This document shows positions 1 through 12,180 of a stretch of DNA of 64,000 nucleotides, piece after piece. Position 1 is the first letter of the stretch. The number at the start of each line of letters is the position of its first letter. The notes beneath the pieces were generated by a model. It did not search any database and had not been told where the DNA came from. It saw only the letters and a list, made by a program, of their open reading frames with translations. Position numbers and translations under genes: made by a program. The DNA comes from Ceratopteris richardii (taxonomy: Eukaryota; Streptophyta; Polypodiopsida; Polypodiales; Pteridaceae). The stretch lies in NCBI GenBank assembly GCA_020310875.1, contig CM035417.1:111085148-111149147 (forward strand), given 5' to 3'.

Positions 1-253
1 TCTGCAAAATGAGCATATAACTAGTGTGAAGATATCATAAAATTGCAAGAACTAACATGCTTACGTGCGTAGTGAATCATTGACTCCATTGCATATAATC
101 AGTTACCCAATAGAAGACAACTAGGCTTATCAAGCACCTATGAACAACTATCATACATCTCCTATGGCGAGGCTAGGTAATTCTTCCACCTACATCACCG
201 AAGAGACCCCGACATTTGGGTATCTCCCACCTAAGAAAACCTCATCAGGACCC

Positions 254-1128
254 TCTTTATCAAACATAAAAGGCTTTATGCCAAAAAATGTAACCGCTAT
301 ATCAATGACCACATGGGCGTACATAAGCGGTATCCACAGAAGCATACATGGTTTTTATGTGCTCAATATATGCAGTAAAATGATACTAAAAATCTGAACG
401 CACAGCCCAAAAACTAGCCAAAAACACCTGCAAGTGTCTGTCAACTCTGACGTTTTAAGCTCAAATAACGTGCATAATTTTGCAGCGGGTGCTCCCACCA
501 AAACTAAAAACCTTTCGAGAAACCTGTAGTTTTGTGAGTGTAACTGAAAACACAGCCCCAAATGGTGAAATTTATTGTTAGAGAAGTACAAAGAGCACTC
601 TTCTTGGTATTCTTGGACTATGTGAAGAGAACTATGTGGAAAAGTACTCCAAAATGGCTCCAAATGACACCCCAAAAATGCTTCAAAAATATGCTTTGAA
701 AGCAAAGAATGAAGCTTATGCCAAGGTCTATGCCTTGGTCGCCACCTTAGTCGTAAGCCTTGGAGAATGCTGGGGGGGGTGGTGTGCTCGCTTCCCTTGC
801 ACAAAAGGAACAAAGCTTTTGGGTCGAACCGCTCTGATACTAGTGAAGGGATTTGATGGCGATGTGCCATGGTGCATCCTCCTTGTTGAGAGCCCCACGA
901 AAATATCCTCGGAGTAGAAAATGGAGTTCCGAAGGCCGTACACACAATACTACGCATAGAGGCAACAGAATATGTAGAAAAACACAGTACACAGGGACCA
1001 TGAAGACAAACTTCTTACGTCTTACAAATGCGATCGAACTTAGAGTCTGTGATTGACCATGCCACTATATGTTTTATTAAAGAACATATACAAAGAAGTG
1101 TCCGGTGGCCATTTGGCCTTTCATTGCA
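254..1128. repeat. Diverged direct repeat R1, left arm (LTR-like)
   Basis: It matches 4,877-5,988 (R2) in the same orientation at clearly lower identity than the two big arms share with each other, so the R1/R2 pair is older than the segmental duplication. R1 contains, on the minus strand near 833-844, a primer-binding-site-like string (TAGTATCAGAGC, one base off the initiator tRNA-Met site). The direct-repeat arrangement suggests old LTRs, but I could not find matching TG...CA ends. Reading frames on both strands here are broken and resemble nothing known. Confidence 0.6.
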
Positions 1129-2640
1129 ATCTCTAAATATTAACAAATTTAAGCTTGTAGACAAAATCCTCTATGCATTTATTGCTAAATTCATAAATAG
1201 GAGTTTTTCATGACACAAATTATGGTCAAAATATCCAACAAGAACTAGTGAAACTCTGAGACTAGAGGCCAACTGATTTCTAGAAATATGTATACCAAAA
1301 TATTTTCCTAGAAATGAGAAGGTAATGGCTTATTTCCTCAATAAATTAAATATTTCTAAATTAAGAACAATTCTACTTTGTATGCAACCATTCTGTCTAG
1401 CTAATTCGAGGGAAAAATGCATGAAAATCAAAGATAATTTGGGAAAGAGCTTAAAATTACATGCTTCACCTATGTGGAGTACATGATGAGCACAAAGTCT
1501 AGGACATTTTTGTCAATTGATGCAATGCGAAACTAGTAGCCAAGGAGTTTGGTTTGAAACAAGAAGTTAGGTTTGAATAAAACCAATCACAATCAATTTA
1601 TTGTATGCCCTAGGCAGTGCTTATAGGGTGGAGGAAACCATCCTATGTATGTGTGTACTCATATGCTACTTTGGATTGTTTCTGCAATCTCTGGTATGCA
1701 TGATAATATCCGCGTATTCAACATCCTTCATATCAATATCCACACCAAAATATTAGTATTTTGCTCCTATATCACAATAATATGGATACACATTGAGAAC
1801 TTAATCTTGCATGACCCTCTTCTCCTTCACATGTAGTATCTATTAAGTATGGGCATGTTGAAGAGAATCATAAATGCTTCTAGTGCATTACACATTGACG
1901 ATCCTAGAAGTTAATAATTATGAAGGTCAATATAAGTTTAAGCTAGTGAATCTATACTTTAATAGGCTTTCGATAGTGAAACAATTAATTTTGAATTTTC
2001 TGAATTACATTATGAGGATAATGCTTATAATGAAGAATTAGGTCATTTTATGCATGTAGACAAAGTTCGGGATGAAACATTTTATATTCTTTCTATAATT
2101 CTTATCTACATCATGTTTTTCCTGTTGAAAATTGAATGTGAAGGTAAAAGAACTAGGAAAAATTATGTATGAGAGAAATGTAGAGCACACATAAGAGAAT
2201 AAAAGTGTATCTATGAAATTTTTGTGAATCATATTTTAAGAACCTTGTTTAGGGCTCTACACTACGTTCACTCTAAGAAAATTCCTTGATTTTATTCTCT
2301 CTAGAATTTCTAAATTTGTAGGGTTAAAAAGTGATACTTGGAGGCAAATTTGGAGCCACCTCATATTTCTCTAACATCACTGTGTAGATAAAAAACTTGA
2401 ATAAAAGTCTCTCTCACGAGCTTAAGCTAATTCCTCATTGTTTTTGAGTTATAGGGCTGGGAAAAGTGCGGTTTTGTTATGTACTTAAGAAAAAGGATAA
2501 TCTCTATTTCTATTCGAATCACTGAGTTTGATGCATACATGTGGACATGCACAGTTATGGATGTCTTTATATGTATGTTTTTGTTTTTTTTCTTCTACCT
2601 TTGATAGGTAATCATAAATAAAGCACTACTACAAGTGCAT
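1129..2640. other. AT-rich stretch with no recognisable gene
   Basis: No protein similarity, RNA gene or clear repeat structure is visible. The stretch is conserved at 36,576-38,215 in the right arm, which carries about 50 bp extra near 36,590 and an extra segment near 37,320. It lies upstream of the Gypsy-type primer-binding site, so part of it may be LTR or older transposon sequence. Confidence 0.5.
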
Positions 2641-3063
2641 GCTTTTGCAAACGTTTTGTGGAGAATCGACTCTCTCTAAATTTGGTGGATTGCACACTTC
2701 TTTGGGTAGTGATCAATTGTGTTATAAGAAGACTTTCACATCAAAGAGAAGGAGATAAAAAATCAGAGAATTACCTTGTGATTGAGAGTGTGAGTGTGAA
2801 TGAGATTGTGATAGCTCGAGGGTGGTCCAAAGGTTCAGGCTTTGTCAAGAAGCTATGTTCTATAGCTATTGTATCGATTGATTCACACCTATCATATCAA
2901 AATTTCCCTTTCTCCGAGTCACATGTTGTCTTCTCTTTTACATTGTATTTTCCCTTATTTTTTGCAAGTTCTGTTTTTGTCTCTTCCACTACTCTTGAGT
3001 GATCGAAAGCTTGTGATTGAGGATATATTGTCATTGAGGAAATGATAGAAGTGGTATCAGAGC
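2641..3063 (+). other. Probable LTR tail and primer-binding site of a dead Gypsy-type element, left arm
   Basis: The string TGGTATCAGAGC at 3,052-3,063 is the plant initiator tRNA-Met primer-binding site. It sits directly upstream of a gag-like reading frame starting at 3,084. The preceding few hundred bases would be the end of the 5' LTR, but no partner LTR is recognised downstream, so the LTR start cannot be fixed. Confidence 0.55.
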
Positions 3064-3083
3064 ACAATCAATCCTTAGGAACA

Positions 3084-3807
3084 ATGGAAGGTTTGACACA
3101 AAAGGTTCATGAGCAACAAGAGCTTATTTAGACGCTTCTCGGAGAATTATGCAAAGAATGAGGTTAAACACAACAAGAAGGCATAAAATATTTGTTCTTG
3201 GAGCTGAACAATGAAGTAGATGAAGCTATAAGAACATCTAGTATGCCTATATGAAGACAAAAATGCAGTTATGAAGATATGGAGCCAGGTCAGTTTTCCC
3301 TTAAGCAAGTCTTCAAGAAGGCAAAATTGAATGATTTTGATGGTGAGAAGGAGAGGGGTGAAGATATGGAGGCATGGATTGAAGAGCTAGGAGGATTTCT
3401 TTGATCTTTGATAATTTACTTAGGAGTCCAAGGAAAAATTTGGGATCCTACACTTGCATGGCATCATAAACCTATGATTGAAGTCCTATTTGCAGTCTCA
3501 AGCACATTTTGGTCCGATTCTATAGAAGGAATTTAGAGAGCAAGCACAAAAATGCTATTGTTCTCCACACTACCACATGGAGAACAAGATGGAGTTGTAC
3601 AAATTTCAAGAACATGAAAGTGACAAGCATGGCTTGTCTATTGATGAGTACAAAGAGAAGTTCCTACATGTTCACAAATATGCATTTGAGGTTAGTGGTG
3701 ATGCTCTAAAGAGCAAGTTTATTGAAGAGTTGCATGAAGAACTTTGCTATCAAGTCAAGGGATTTGGATGTGTCCCACTTTTCAAGGGAGTCACTCAAAA
3801 CAAGTGA
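3084..3807 (+). pseudogene. Dead Gypsy-type gag, left arm
   Basis: Translating downstream of the primer-binding site gives a broken gag-like protein. It has an acidic start (MEGLTQKVHEQQEL then a stop), a segment reading KLNDFDGEKERGEDMEAWIE, and a final open stretch at 3,577-3,807 with the sequence YKEKFLHVHKYAFEVSGDAL. This order fits a Ty3-type capsid domain. Several in-frame stops and shifts separate the pieces, and no zinc knuckle, protease or polymerase follows. A GT-rich tract (3,838-3,870) and unrelated sequence come next, then a LINE fragment. The right-arm copy (38,659-39,381) carries most of the same stops. Confidence 0.6.
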
Positions 3808-4159
3808 TGTGAGAAGTGGTGGAAAGTAATGCCTATGTGGGTGTGTTTGGAGGTGTGTGTGTGTGTACATGAGAGAGAGTGATGAGGGGGTTAAGGGAGG
3901 TTTCTTATTCAAGCAAAAGAAATGAACAGAAATTAGACTAGAAACTTAGAAAATAAAGGTGGTAGCAAAGGCCAACCAAAGGCCACATAGATCCACAGCT
4001 AATTCCAAGTGGGAGCCGCGAGCAATGGATATACAAATATATAGAATAATAGATGCGATTGAAATACACATCAAAGTACATCAGTTCCATTGTAGTGATT
4101 CTAGATTCTATCATCACTTTATGGGGAAGGTGTGGTGTTTGTTAAAGATCTAGTCTAAG

Positions 4160-4850
4160 TCTTGCTTTTTGTTCAAGGATGATTCACACAAAGCATATGA
4201 TAGGATTGAATAGAACTCTACTCTCCACTCCTTGCATTTGCTGGGGGCTAGTGAACACTTCATTAGATATGTTCACATGCTCTTTGGGAATGCTCACTCT
4301 AGAGTGACCATAAATGGTTCTATTTCCAAAACCTTTGGACATATTAGTTCTATTGCACAAGCTTTCCCCCTTGCCTCCTTATCGTTGCCATAGCGAGTGA
4401 TACTCTTGGTTGACTATTGAAGGAATTTATCAATAGTAGTCAAGTTCAACTTATTCACATTCCTACTCCCCCCTCACCCCTCACTTGTGCCTTCAATTTT
4501 CTTTTTGTGTTGAAAAATGTTAATAGTATCTCTACTTAAAACTTCTTGGAATGCCTCTCCGTTTTTTTCTTGGTTATTTCTTGATACGAACCAAAAGAAA
4601 TACCTATTTTAACAGTTTAGTCCCTCAACGTGTTTGTAAGTTGGGCTATATGATTATCAATGAAGGGGTGGTATACTTGGGATACATGTGGGTTTCAATG
4701 TTATTAATGTTAGAGATCGGATTGGGTCCTAGATAGGTTTAGAGGTAAAGTATTAAAACTTTATGCTGTTAAAAAATCCTTGCCTAACACACTCTTTCTA
4801 CTTAATGACTTCTTGATGCCTTCTCGTACTTACCTTTTAGCTTACCAAAA
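4160..4850 (+). pseudogene. LINE reverse transcriptase fragment, left arm
   Basis: Plus-strand translation shows reverse transcriptase motifs in order: KAYDRIE, then a helix containing LLGASEHFIRYVHMLFGNA, then SRVTING, then a decayed form of the usual IRQGCPLAPLLF block. A later piece at 4,551-4,736 contains YLGYMWVSM, the segment following the polymerase active site in plant LINEs. Stops and frameshifts break it throughout. In the left arm it ends abruptly near 4,850. In the right arm the same element continues to its 3' end near 42,171, so the left arm probably lost the rest. Confidence 0.72.
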
Positions 4851-4876
4851 ACCTTCCTTAAGAGCTAAGCACAAAT

Positions 4877-5988
4877 CTCTATCAAACATAAAAGGCTTTA
4901 TGCAAAAAACAAAAGTGCTTTATCAATGACCACATGGATGTACATAAGTGGTATCCATAGAAGCATATATAGTGTTTATATTCTCAAAAGATGCAGTAAA
5001 ATGACACTGAAAAAGCTGAGTCGTAGCCCAATACTAGCCAACACCTGCAAGTGTCTGCCAACTCTGTTCTTTAGGCTCAAAAAACTTGCACCTAGGCTTG
5101 TCGTGGCTGCTCCCACCACAACTAAAACCTTTCAAGAAACCTGTAGATATACTAGTGTGATTGAAAACACAACCCCACAGGTGAATATTCGTTGTGAGAG
5201 AAGTATAAAGAGCACTCTTCTTGACATTCCTGAACCTATGTAAAGAGAACTATAGATAAAACTACTCCAAAATGCATCCAAGAATCACCCCAAAAATGCT
5301 TCAAAGTAGGCTTTCAAAGTAGAGAATGAAGCTTTGAGGGACCAAAACATGTTAATGTTAACCTTAGTCTCTCCCCTTCTTCAAAACCCACAAGAGTGTA
5401 GCTTAATGGTAAGAAATTTCCGATAAAGCAAGATCCAAGAGGAAGAGTACTAGGATTGGTGATCTCTCAAGAAGTACCGAGAACCTCTATCTTCCTTGAT
5501 CATTGAGGTCCTCCCTCGCACACAGCCAACAAAACCAATGGCACCAACAATGACTTCGATGACTTGGATGACAAGATATGCCAAGGTCTATGCCTTGGTT
5601 TCCACATTAGTCACAAGCCTTGGAGAAAGGCTTGGGTGGGCAGGCAAGTGGCCACTTCGCTTGCACAAAAGGAACAACGATTTTTTGCATGAATGCTCCA
5701 ATACTAGTGAAGTATTCTAATAGCAATGAACCTCAATGGAATTTCCTTCTAGAGAGCTCCATAATGATACCCTTGACATAGAAAGCCTAGCTCCAGATGC
5801 CACACATAGCACTCCACATAGAGCCTACAAAATATGAAAAAAATAGAATACACAGAGAGCAGAAACAATGATTTCTTGGGTATTATAAATGTGATTGAAA
5901 TTCTAGTATGTGGCCAACGGCCAGAACACTATATGTTTTATTAGTGAACATATAAAAAAATTTTCGATGGCCATTTCACCTTTCACAT
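4877..5988. repeat. Diverged direct repeat R2, left arm
   Basis: Diverged direct copy of 254-1,128. Relative to R1 it has about 240 extra bases between the shared blocks ending GAATGAAGCTT (near 5,333) and starting ATGCCAAGGTCTATGCC (near 5,578). No coding sequence is supported. Confidence 0.6.
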
Positions 5989-7929
5989 GGAAAGTAACAA
6001 TAACAATTTCCATATTTTTCTCAATTTGCTAAGAATAGTTCTATTTAACAACAATGAGTTTTGTATCTCCTAACATCTTCTTTGCTATAACATATAACTT
6101 TGCATTCTTATGATTTTTTAGCTTGTATCCATGAGGGAATAGAATAAGTTTATATTGAATGAGAACCTATTTGCATGCATAAGAGAAATACGGTGCAACC
6201 AAACATCGTCGTGAAAAATTTCATGGCATGTTAAATAGTAGAAAACTTTCCATGTTACAAAATGAGATTTGAAAGCTTTATGATCATTAATAGAAATCTT
6301 ATTGTTTGACGAATAAGAGATCCAATCAATCCATAAAGATGCCTGCATAAAGAAAGAATCATTAGTGGGAAATTCAACGTCCTCCCCACATTCTAGAATT
6401 GAGGGGGCGACCAAAAAACTCAAACTAATGGGAAGACAAATAAACCTTCTAAAGGGTAAAGTTCATTCATTCTTTGTAATTCTTCCAGGAGACAATGTTA
6501 TCTTTTCTTTAATTCAATTAAACTATAGAATCATTTACGAGGAAGATTAGAAGACATTTTGACACGCACAAAACTCCAATTATCCCTTTGGTTTTAGGGA
6601 GGGGAAAACATATGAAACCACTTTAGACTTTTTATAAGAGTGATCATTTATAAGAATAAACATCCCCAGAAAAGACTTCAAGAAAGAGAATAACTTGGAC
6701 AAAGATAACTTTTAGAACGCATCCAAAAACATAAAAAATTAATAATACAAGGAATAAAATGACTGAACACAAAACTCCATAAGCTAGATAAATTCTAAGA
6801 TCATATCACTTAAAGGATTTCTATCAAGAACGTTTCAATACCCACTGCATTTCTAAGAAAAGGTGCAATTTATGACCATGGGTATACTTAAAAACTTGAT
6901 TACAACTCACCTTCTCTAATAATCTCACAACCATGATCTTAAATGCATTGAGGAATGAGATTATTTGAGGCATTGAAAGCATCTTCTTTGTGGTTTACTT
7001 GAGACACACTAATTAGAACCAATGTGGAAAGACAATCCAAGATGCTAAAAGGATGAATAGGGCGTCAATTTTGAGTATATTGCTTTCATCATTAAAGGGG
7101 AGACGAAGAATCAAGCACATGCACATCCTGAATACACATGGCAACCTTCATGAGCTATCCAAGAGGATCACTAGTTATGGAACGATGGCTAGAAGTTAAG
7201 GAACAATGAGATATGGAACCATAAATAGAGTATCTGAAAAGATCGTTTTTGAACAAGATATGCACATGATAAACCATCTACCAACACGAAGGTCATGTAA
7301 TGATGATTGGATAAATAACTCCCATTTTATTCTATCATAAGAATTCCAAAACTCTGCCTTAAAGAAGTAAAAGTCTTGCCCAAGCTCTTAAGAATAGTCC
7401 ATCCCTTCCCAAAGAAATACGATAGCATCAAGAATGTGTCTACCATGAATGAACCCTTTTTTCACTTCAAGATTAGTTTTATTCATGATGGGGGTGCATC
7501 TCCTAGCAAGGATGGAGGAAACATTTTTTTAGACAAAAGCCAAATACGAGATAGGGCTCAAATTATTTATGTAATCCTTGGGCCGTCTTTTTTGTATCAA
7601 CTTTATAATCGCAATATTATAATTAAGATGATGGAAACCTTAGTAATGCACTATTTCCCAATGAAAAGGATAAGGGGTAAGGAATTCTTCAAATTGGACA
7701 AAGCACTCATTAGCAGTATTATAAAAACTAGGAGACTTAGTAGGTTTCATTTTTCTAATGGTTTCTTAACCTCCTATAGAGAGGGATACGTGATGGAAGA
7801 CAAGTCTTTTGTGAGCATTCCTTTCCTTTTCATTCCAAATTTGAGCCTTAACCCTCTCGATAATGTTAGAAAGGTCCTAGAACTTAGGAAACTAAAGAAA
7901 GGCTAGGATGGCTTGGAATCATAAGCATT
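5989..7929 (-). pseudogene. Dead LINE A, reverse transcriptase region, left arm
   Basis: Minus-strand translation from 7,929 downward gives decayed LINE polymerase. There is a stretch equivalent to the conserved RRLTPIM and GFIHGRHILDAI segments (read here as ARRCTPIMNK and GFIHGRHILDA), followed by a broken aspartate motif near SYDRIKW. Stops interrupt every few dozen codons. The open frames on the plus strand, including 7,376-7,906, are antisense shadows. The minus-strand frame at 6,118-6,423 lies downstream of the motifs and is not recognised. LINE B ends with its poly(A) directly at the upstream border (poly-T on the plus strand at 7,930-7,938), so LINE B was probably inserted into this one. 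Confidence 0.68.
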
Positions 7930-8973
7930 CTTTTTTTTAATAAAACAAGAAGGATATATTAAAGATGGTAAATGTACATACGTAGGGGGTAGGAGACCAC
8001 CTCATGGGAAGCCAAAACAACAGAGCTCAACAACCACAACTGTAGCAAAATACAAGGAATAAGTCTAGCTCAGGAGGGAGGAAAACAACACCAAAACTAC
8101 AACATAGATCTTTCTACACTAGAGAAGATCATATCTAGTCTACTGCTTGAATACAACCTAAGCAGGGTTTCTCTCCATTCACTAGGAGGTATGTCCTATA
8201 GCAGCTTGGAAACATACAGGAGGTATGTCCTATAGCATCTCCTAGCAAGGATGGAGGAAACATTTTTGTAGACAAAAGCCAAATACGAGATAGGGCTCAA
8301 ATTATTTATGTAATCCTTGGGCCGTCTTTTTTGTCTGAACTTTATAATCGCAATATTATAATTAAGATGATGGAAACCTTACTAATGCACTATTTCCCAA
8401 TGAAAAGGATAAGGGGTAAGGAATTCTTCAAATCGGACAAAGCACTCATTAGCAATATTATAAAAACTAGGAGACTTACTAGGTTTCATTTTTCTAATGG
8501 TTCTCTAACCTCCTATAGAGAGGGATACGTGATGGAAGACAAGTCTTTTGTGAGCATTCCTTTCCTTTTCATTGCAAATTTGGGCCTTAACCCTCTGGAT
8601 AATGTTATAAAGGTCCTAGAACTTAGGAAACTAAAGAAAGGCTAGGATGGCTTGGAATCATAAGCATTCTTTGTTTTGAATAAAAGAAGAAGGATATATT
8701 AAAGATGGTAAATGTGCATATGCAAGGGGTAGGAGACCACCTCATGGGAAGCCAAAACAACACAGCTCAATAGCCACAGTTGTAGCAAAATACAAGGAAT
8801 AAGTATAGCTTAGGAGGGAGGAAAACAACACCAAAACTACAGCATAGATCTCTCTACACTAGAGAAGATCATATCTAGTTTACTGCTTGAATACAACCTA
8901 AGCAGGGTTTCTGTCCATTCACTAGGAGGTATGTCCTGTAGCAGCTTGGAAACCTACAAGCCTTATATTGGAG
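7496..8973 (+). repeat. 739-bp tandem duplication found only in the left arm
   Basis: The block 7,496-8,234 is repeated at 8,235-8,973. The right arm has a single copy (47,732-48,470). The unit spans the end of LINE A and the 3' end of LINE B. At the joint, the string AGGAGGTATGTCCTATAGCA occurs twice 34 bp apart, which looks like template switching. The two copies differ by scattered substitutions, so the event is not very recent. Confidence 0.85.
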
Positions 8974-10163
8974 CATCTTTGACTGAATTCAAGCACTTCA
9001 CAGCAATGTCTCTGAATCCCTAGTTGAATGCAAAGTAGAAGCTCTTTCTCCTCTTGTTGAAGACAACTTCATTCCTCCTCTTCCAAATAAACCATAGAAT
9101 ATGAAATCTCCAAAGGTTCCAGAGAGCAAGATCCATTCTATTTCAGGAGCCAAGGAGTAATTCTTTATAGCTTAGGAAGATGTTGAAGTTAAGACAAAAA
9201 GATTGAACAGAATTCCAAAATAGCTTAGCATGCTTGCAATTGTAGAATACGTGGGGCAAGTCCTTCACAATGCCATAAAATGCACATTTCTTGGTCTTGG
9301 AGCCACACCTGATACCATTGTTGATAATGAGCCATTGAAGAAAGGAATACTTGATGTTGGTGGGGAAAGCCCATAGGCAGAGGAATCTGTGATGCCTTTG
9401 TCTCGTAGTCCAGTTAACATGCCATTTGGTATTTAACTTGGAGAGAATCATATTAACAGAGCCTTTGTTCTTCTTGTAGTTCTAGAGCATATCCATGGCC
9501 ATAGCATAAAGTTACACAAGTCTACAAGTTGAACAATGCTAAAGCTTCTCCTATAGCAGGTCCTTATGCTTAATCATGACTTGCAGACAACCAGGTGAGA
9601 GGTAAGTAATTTTAAGAATTAAATCATCAGAAATGAACTCACCATCTATAGTAAAATCCTTCTAGGTAGAGAAGCCCTTTTTCTTGCACTTGTGATCTTA
9701 TATTCTAATATCATAATTTTTCAAGAGGGAGAGCCATCCAATCCAAATGATTTCATGTGGGTGAAAATCAGAGTGAAGAAATAACTTTTCATTAGGACAA
9801 CTAACTTTCTTGACATCCATCCAGACCTTCTAAAGTTCGCAGCTTAGAGGACTTCCATAACGAGCAAAGGAATAGGGAGAGGCAATGATGTCCCAAAGGG
9901 AGTGATTGTTCCAAGATTTGTAAATATCTAAGGGGAATTGACATATATTTCTTTTTATTAGGTAGGCCCAAAAATCATCGGAATCTAAAGATCTAGCAAT
10001 CCATTAGGTGTCCAGATTGGAAGCCATTTTTATAGGACATAGAATACCAAGACCCCCCTCCCTTTTGGGGAGACAAAAAATATCCCGTGCCACCTTGGGC
10101 ACCTTATTGTGATGAGGACTTCCTCCCCGTAGAAATCTCCTGTGAAGAGCAATCACATGACAT
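7930..10163 (-). mobile_element. 3' half of LINE B, left arm
   Basis: A minus-strand LINE with its poly(A) end at 7,930-7,938 (repeated, degraded, near 8,669). The frame at 9,143-9,451 encodes the cysteine/histidine domain found after LINE polymerases (zf-RVT): C-x2-like pair near KTKKCAFYGI, then HVFYNCKHAKLFW. Further upstream, minus-strand translation near 10,080-10,160 gives the FLRGG...VARDIFCLP segment that follows the polymerase domain. The element stops at 10,163 because a CACTA transposon is inserted there. The missing 5' part is seen only in the right arm, beyond the CACTA, at 57,516-60,450. Confidence 0.82.
10161..10163. other. Target-site CAT beside the left-arm CACTA element
   Basis: CAT precedes the CACTACAAGG terminus, exactly as at 49,680-49,682. 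The partner copy is lost from this arm because the arm ends before the element's right end. Confidence 0.7.
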
Positions 10164-10490
10164 CACTACAAGGAATACGGGTGTATAGCGATGGTTAAGG
10201 CGACACAATTTCGTCCCTATAAAATTGCAAAATGCGTCAATCTGAGCGTCTCCCATGGATTGTCAATTAAACGATGAGCAAAACGATGTTGTTTGTGACC
10301 TATAGCACTACGAGGTCTGCGATGCTCGCATAGAGCGTCCCTAACACGACGGTCTTAAAAAGCATCGCATAAGTGATGCTTGTGTACATCGCATAAGCGA
10401 TGCGTTTTGGCGTCGCATAAGCGATGCTAAAACATGTGGCTTATGCGACGATAACTAGACACATAGCATCGCTTACACGACGGTCTATTG
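10164..10490. repeat. Left terminal and subterminal repeats of the CACTA element, left arm
   Basis: After the terminus come several copies, in both orientations, of a short motif around GTCGCATAAGCGATGC. Such clustered subterminal motifs are the usual transposase-binding regions of CACTA elements. The same motif family occurs at the far end of the right-arm copy (57,235-57,490). Confidence 0.85.
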
Positions 10491-10509
10491 ACGAAAAAAA
10501 ATTAAAACG

Positions 10510-10561
10510 TTGGAGGCTCTTCGATCGGCATTTTCACGCATCTGATCGAAGAGCTCTCCAA
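10510..10561. repeat. Hairpin inside the CACTA left end, left arm
   Basis: The arms 10,510-10,526 (TTGGAGGCTCTTCGATC) and 10,544-10,561 (GATCGAAGAGCTCTCCAA) pair over 17 bases with one bulge and a loop of about 17 bases. The counterpart at 50,029-50,080 has one mismatch. Confidence 0.8.
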
Positions 10562-10690
10562 TGTTCGCAATTGCGCTGCGCTTACGAGTTGAAGCAAGTA
10601 TATGCAGAATTGTTGTTTTGCCTAAGCTCTCTCTTATTGTCTCCCTCTATCTTTGTTTCTCTCTTTCTACATCTTTCTCTCTTTGAATTC

Positions 10691-11270
<580 letters not shown>

Positions 11271-11508
11271 AAGAATGCTGAATCTAAAGCTTACTTGGAA
11301 TTCTGGGCTTGGTTTTATTTTACAGATGTCCTTATGCTTGAACAGTAGCCACAAATGCCTACATTCATAAAAAATGTTATTATGAAAGTATTATTGTAAT
11401 TAATACACATGTAGCATATGATCTCATTACATAAATTTGTAATTAACGTTTTCCAACAAACTTTAAAATTACTCTTACAAGTCTCATTGCCAGCGGAGTG
11501 CTTCTATC

Positions 11509-12147
11509 ATGGGAGCTGGACGGGAGACCGAAACATACAAAGGCCTTCATTCTGCTTCCTCTAGCGCTAGCGGTCGTCCTTCATCACCGCTCCCATTCTT
11601 GAACCTTCCGGCAGAGGAGCTTGCGGCTATGATTTTTGGCTCTGACCATGCAACTTACAATGAATGCGTCACACATCTTCTGTTTGGTATGTAATTAGGC
11701 CTTCGAGCTTCTCATATCAGCTATGTAAAGAATGTCCAACCAGGGATGCCACTATTTTTGTTTAATTACATTGATAAAAAGTTGCATGGTATTTTTGAGG
11801 CAGACAGCTATGGAGAGATGAACATCAATCCATATGCCTGGACTGATGGGAAGCAGAAGACACAATTTCCAACTCAGGTTCTTTGCTTAGATTTAATAAT
11901 CTCTGATATTACATTAGGTCACTGTCTGAGGTGTAATGAGGTTTTGTTTACATGTAGGCACGCGTACGGTTGAGATGTCAGTGTGCACCATTGACAGAAA
12001 GCATATACAAGGGAGCATTAGCAATGAATTATGTGAATTATTCACAGGAGAAAATCCTATTTGAGTTAAATCATGTGCAGACAGATAAGCTTATATCTCT
12101 TTTCATGAGAAACTCGTTGAGTGTCAGTAGACAGGTTGTGGGTTTAC
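11509..12147 (+). pseudogene. Captured DCD domain, unit 1, left arm
   Basis: Three exon-like blocks together read as a DCD (development and cell death) domain, known from plant stress and cell-death proteins such as N-rich protein. Block 1 (to 11,686) contains FLNLPAEELAAMIFG and YNECVTHLLFG. Block 2 (11,699-11,877) contains SYVKNVQPGMPLFLFNYIDK and GEMNINPYAW. Block 3 (11,958 to about 12,147) contains VRLRCQCAPL and ILFELNHVQTDKLISLF. A normal 80-bp GT-AG intron (11,878-11,957) separates blocks 2 and 3. Between blocks 1 and 2 only 12 bases remain (GTATGTAATTAG), too short to splice, and they place a stop in frame. It keeps introns, so it came in as DNA. Unit 2 follows directly. Confidence 0.82.
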
Positions 12148-12180
12148 AATGTGGGTCCATGTTAGGGGACAAAGGAGAAG

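Noticed and set aside
355..957. 200-codon minus-strand frame in repeat R1
   Set aside because: Not conserved intact in the other arm (184 codons, shifted), overlaps frames on the other strand, and resembles nothing known.
3052..3063. Primer-binding sites taken as tRNA genes
   Set aside because: Only the 12-base complement to the tRNA end is present; no tRNA cloverleaf surrounds it.
7376..7906. 176-codon plus-strand frame, conserved at 47,612-48,142
   Set aside because: Antisense to LINE A reverse transcriptase. Its conservation only reflects the arm duplication.
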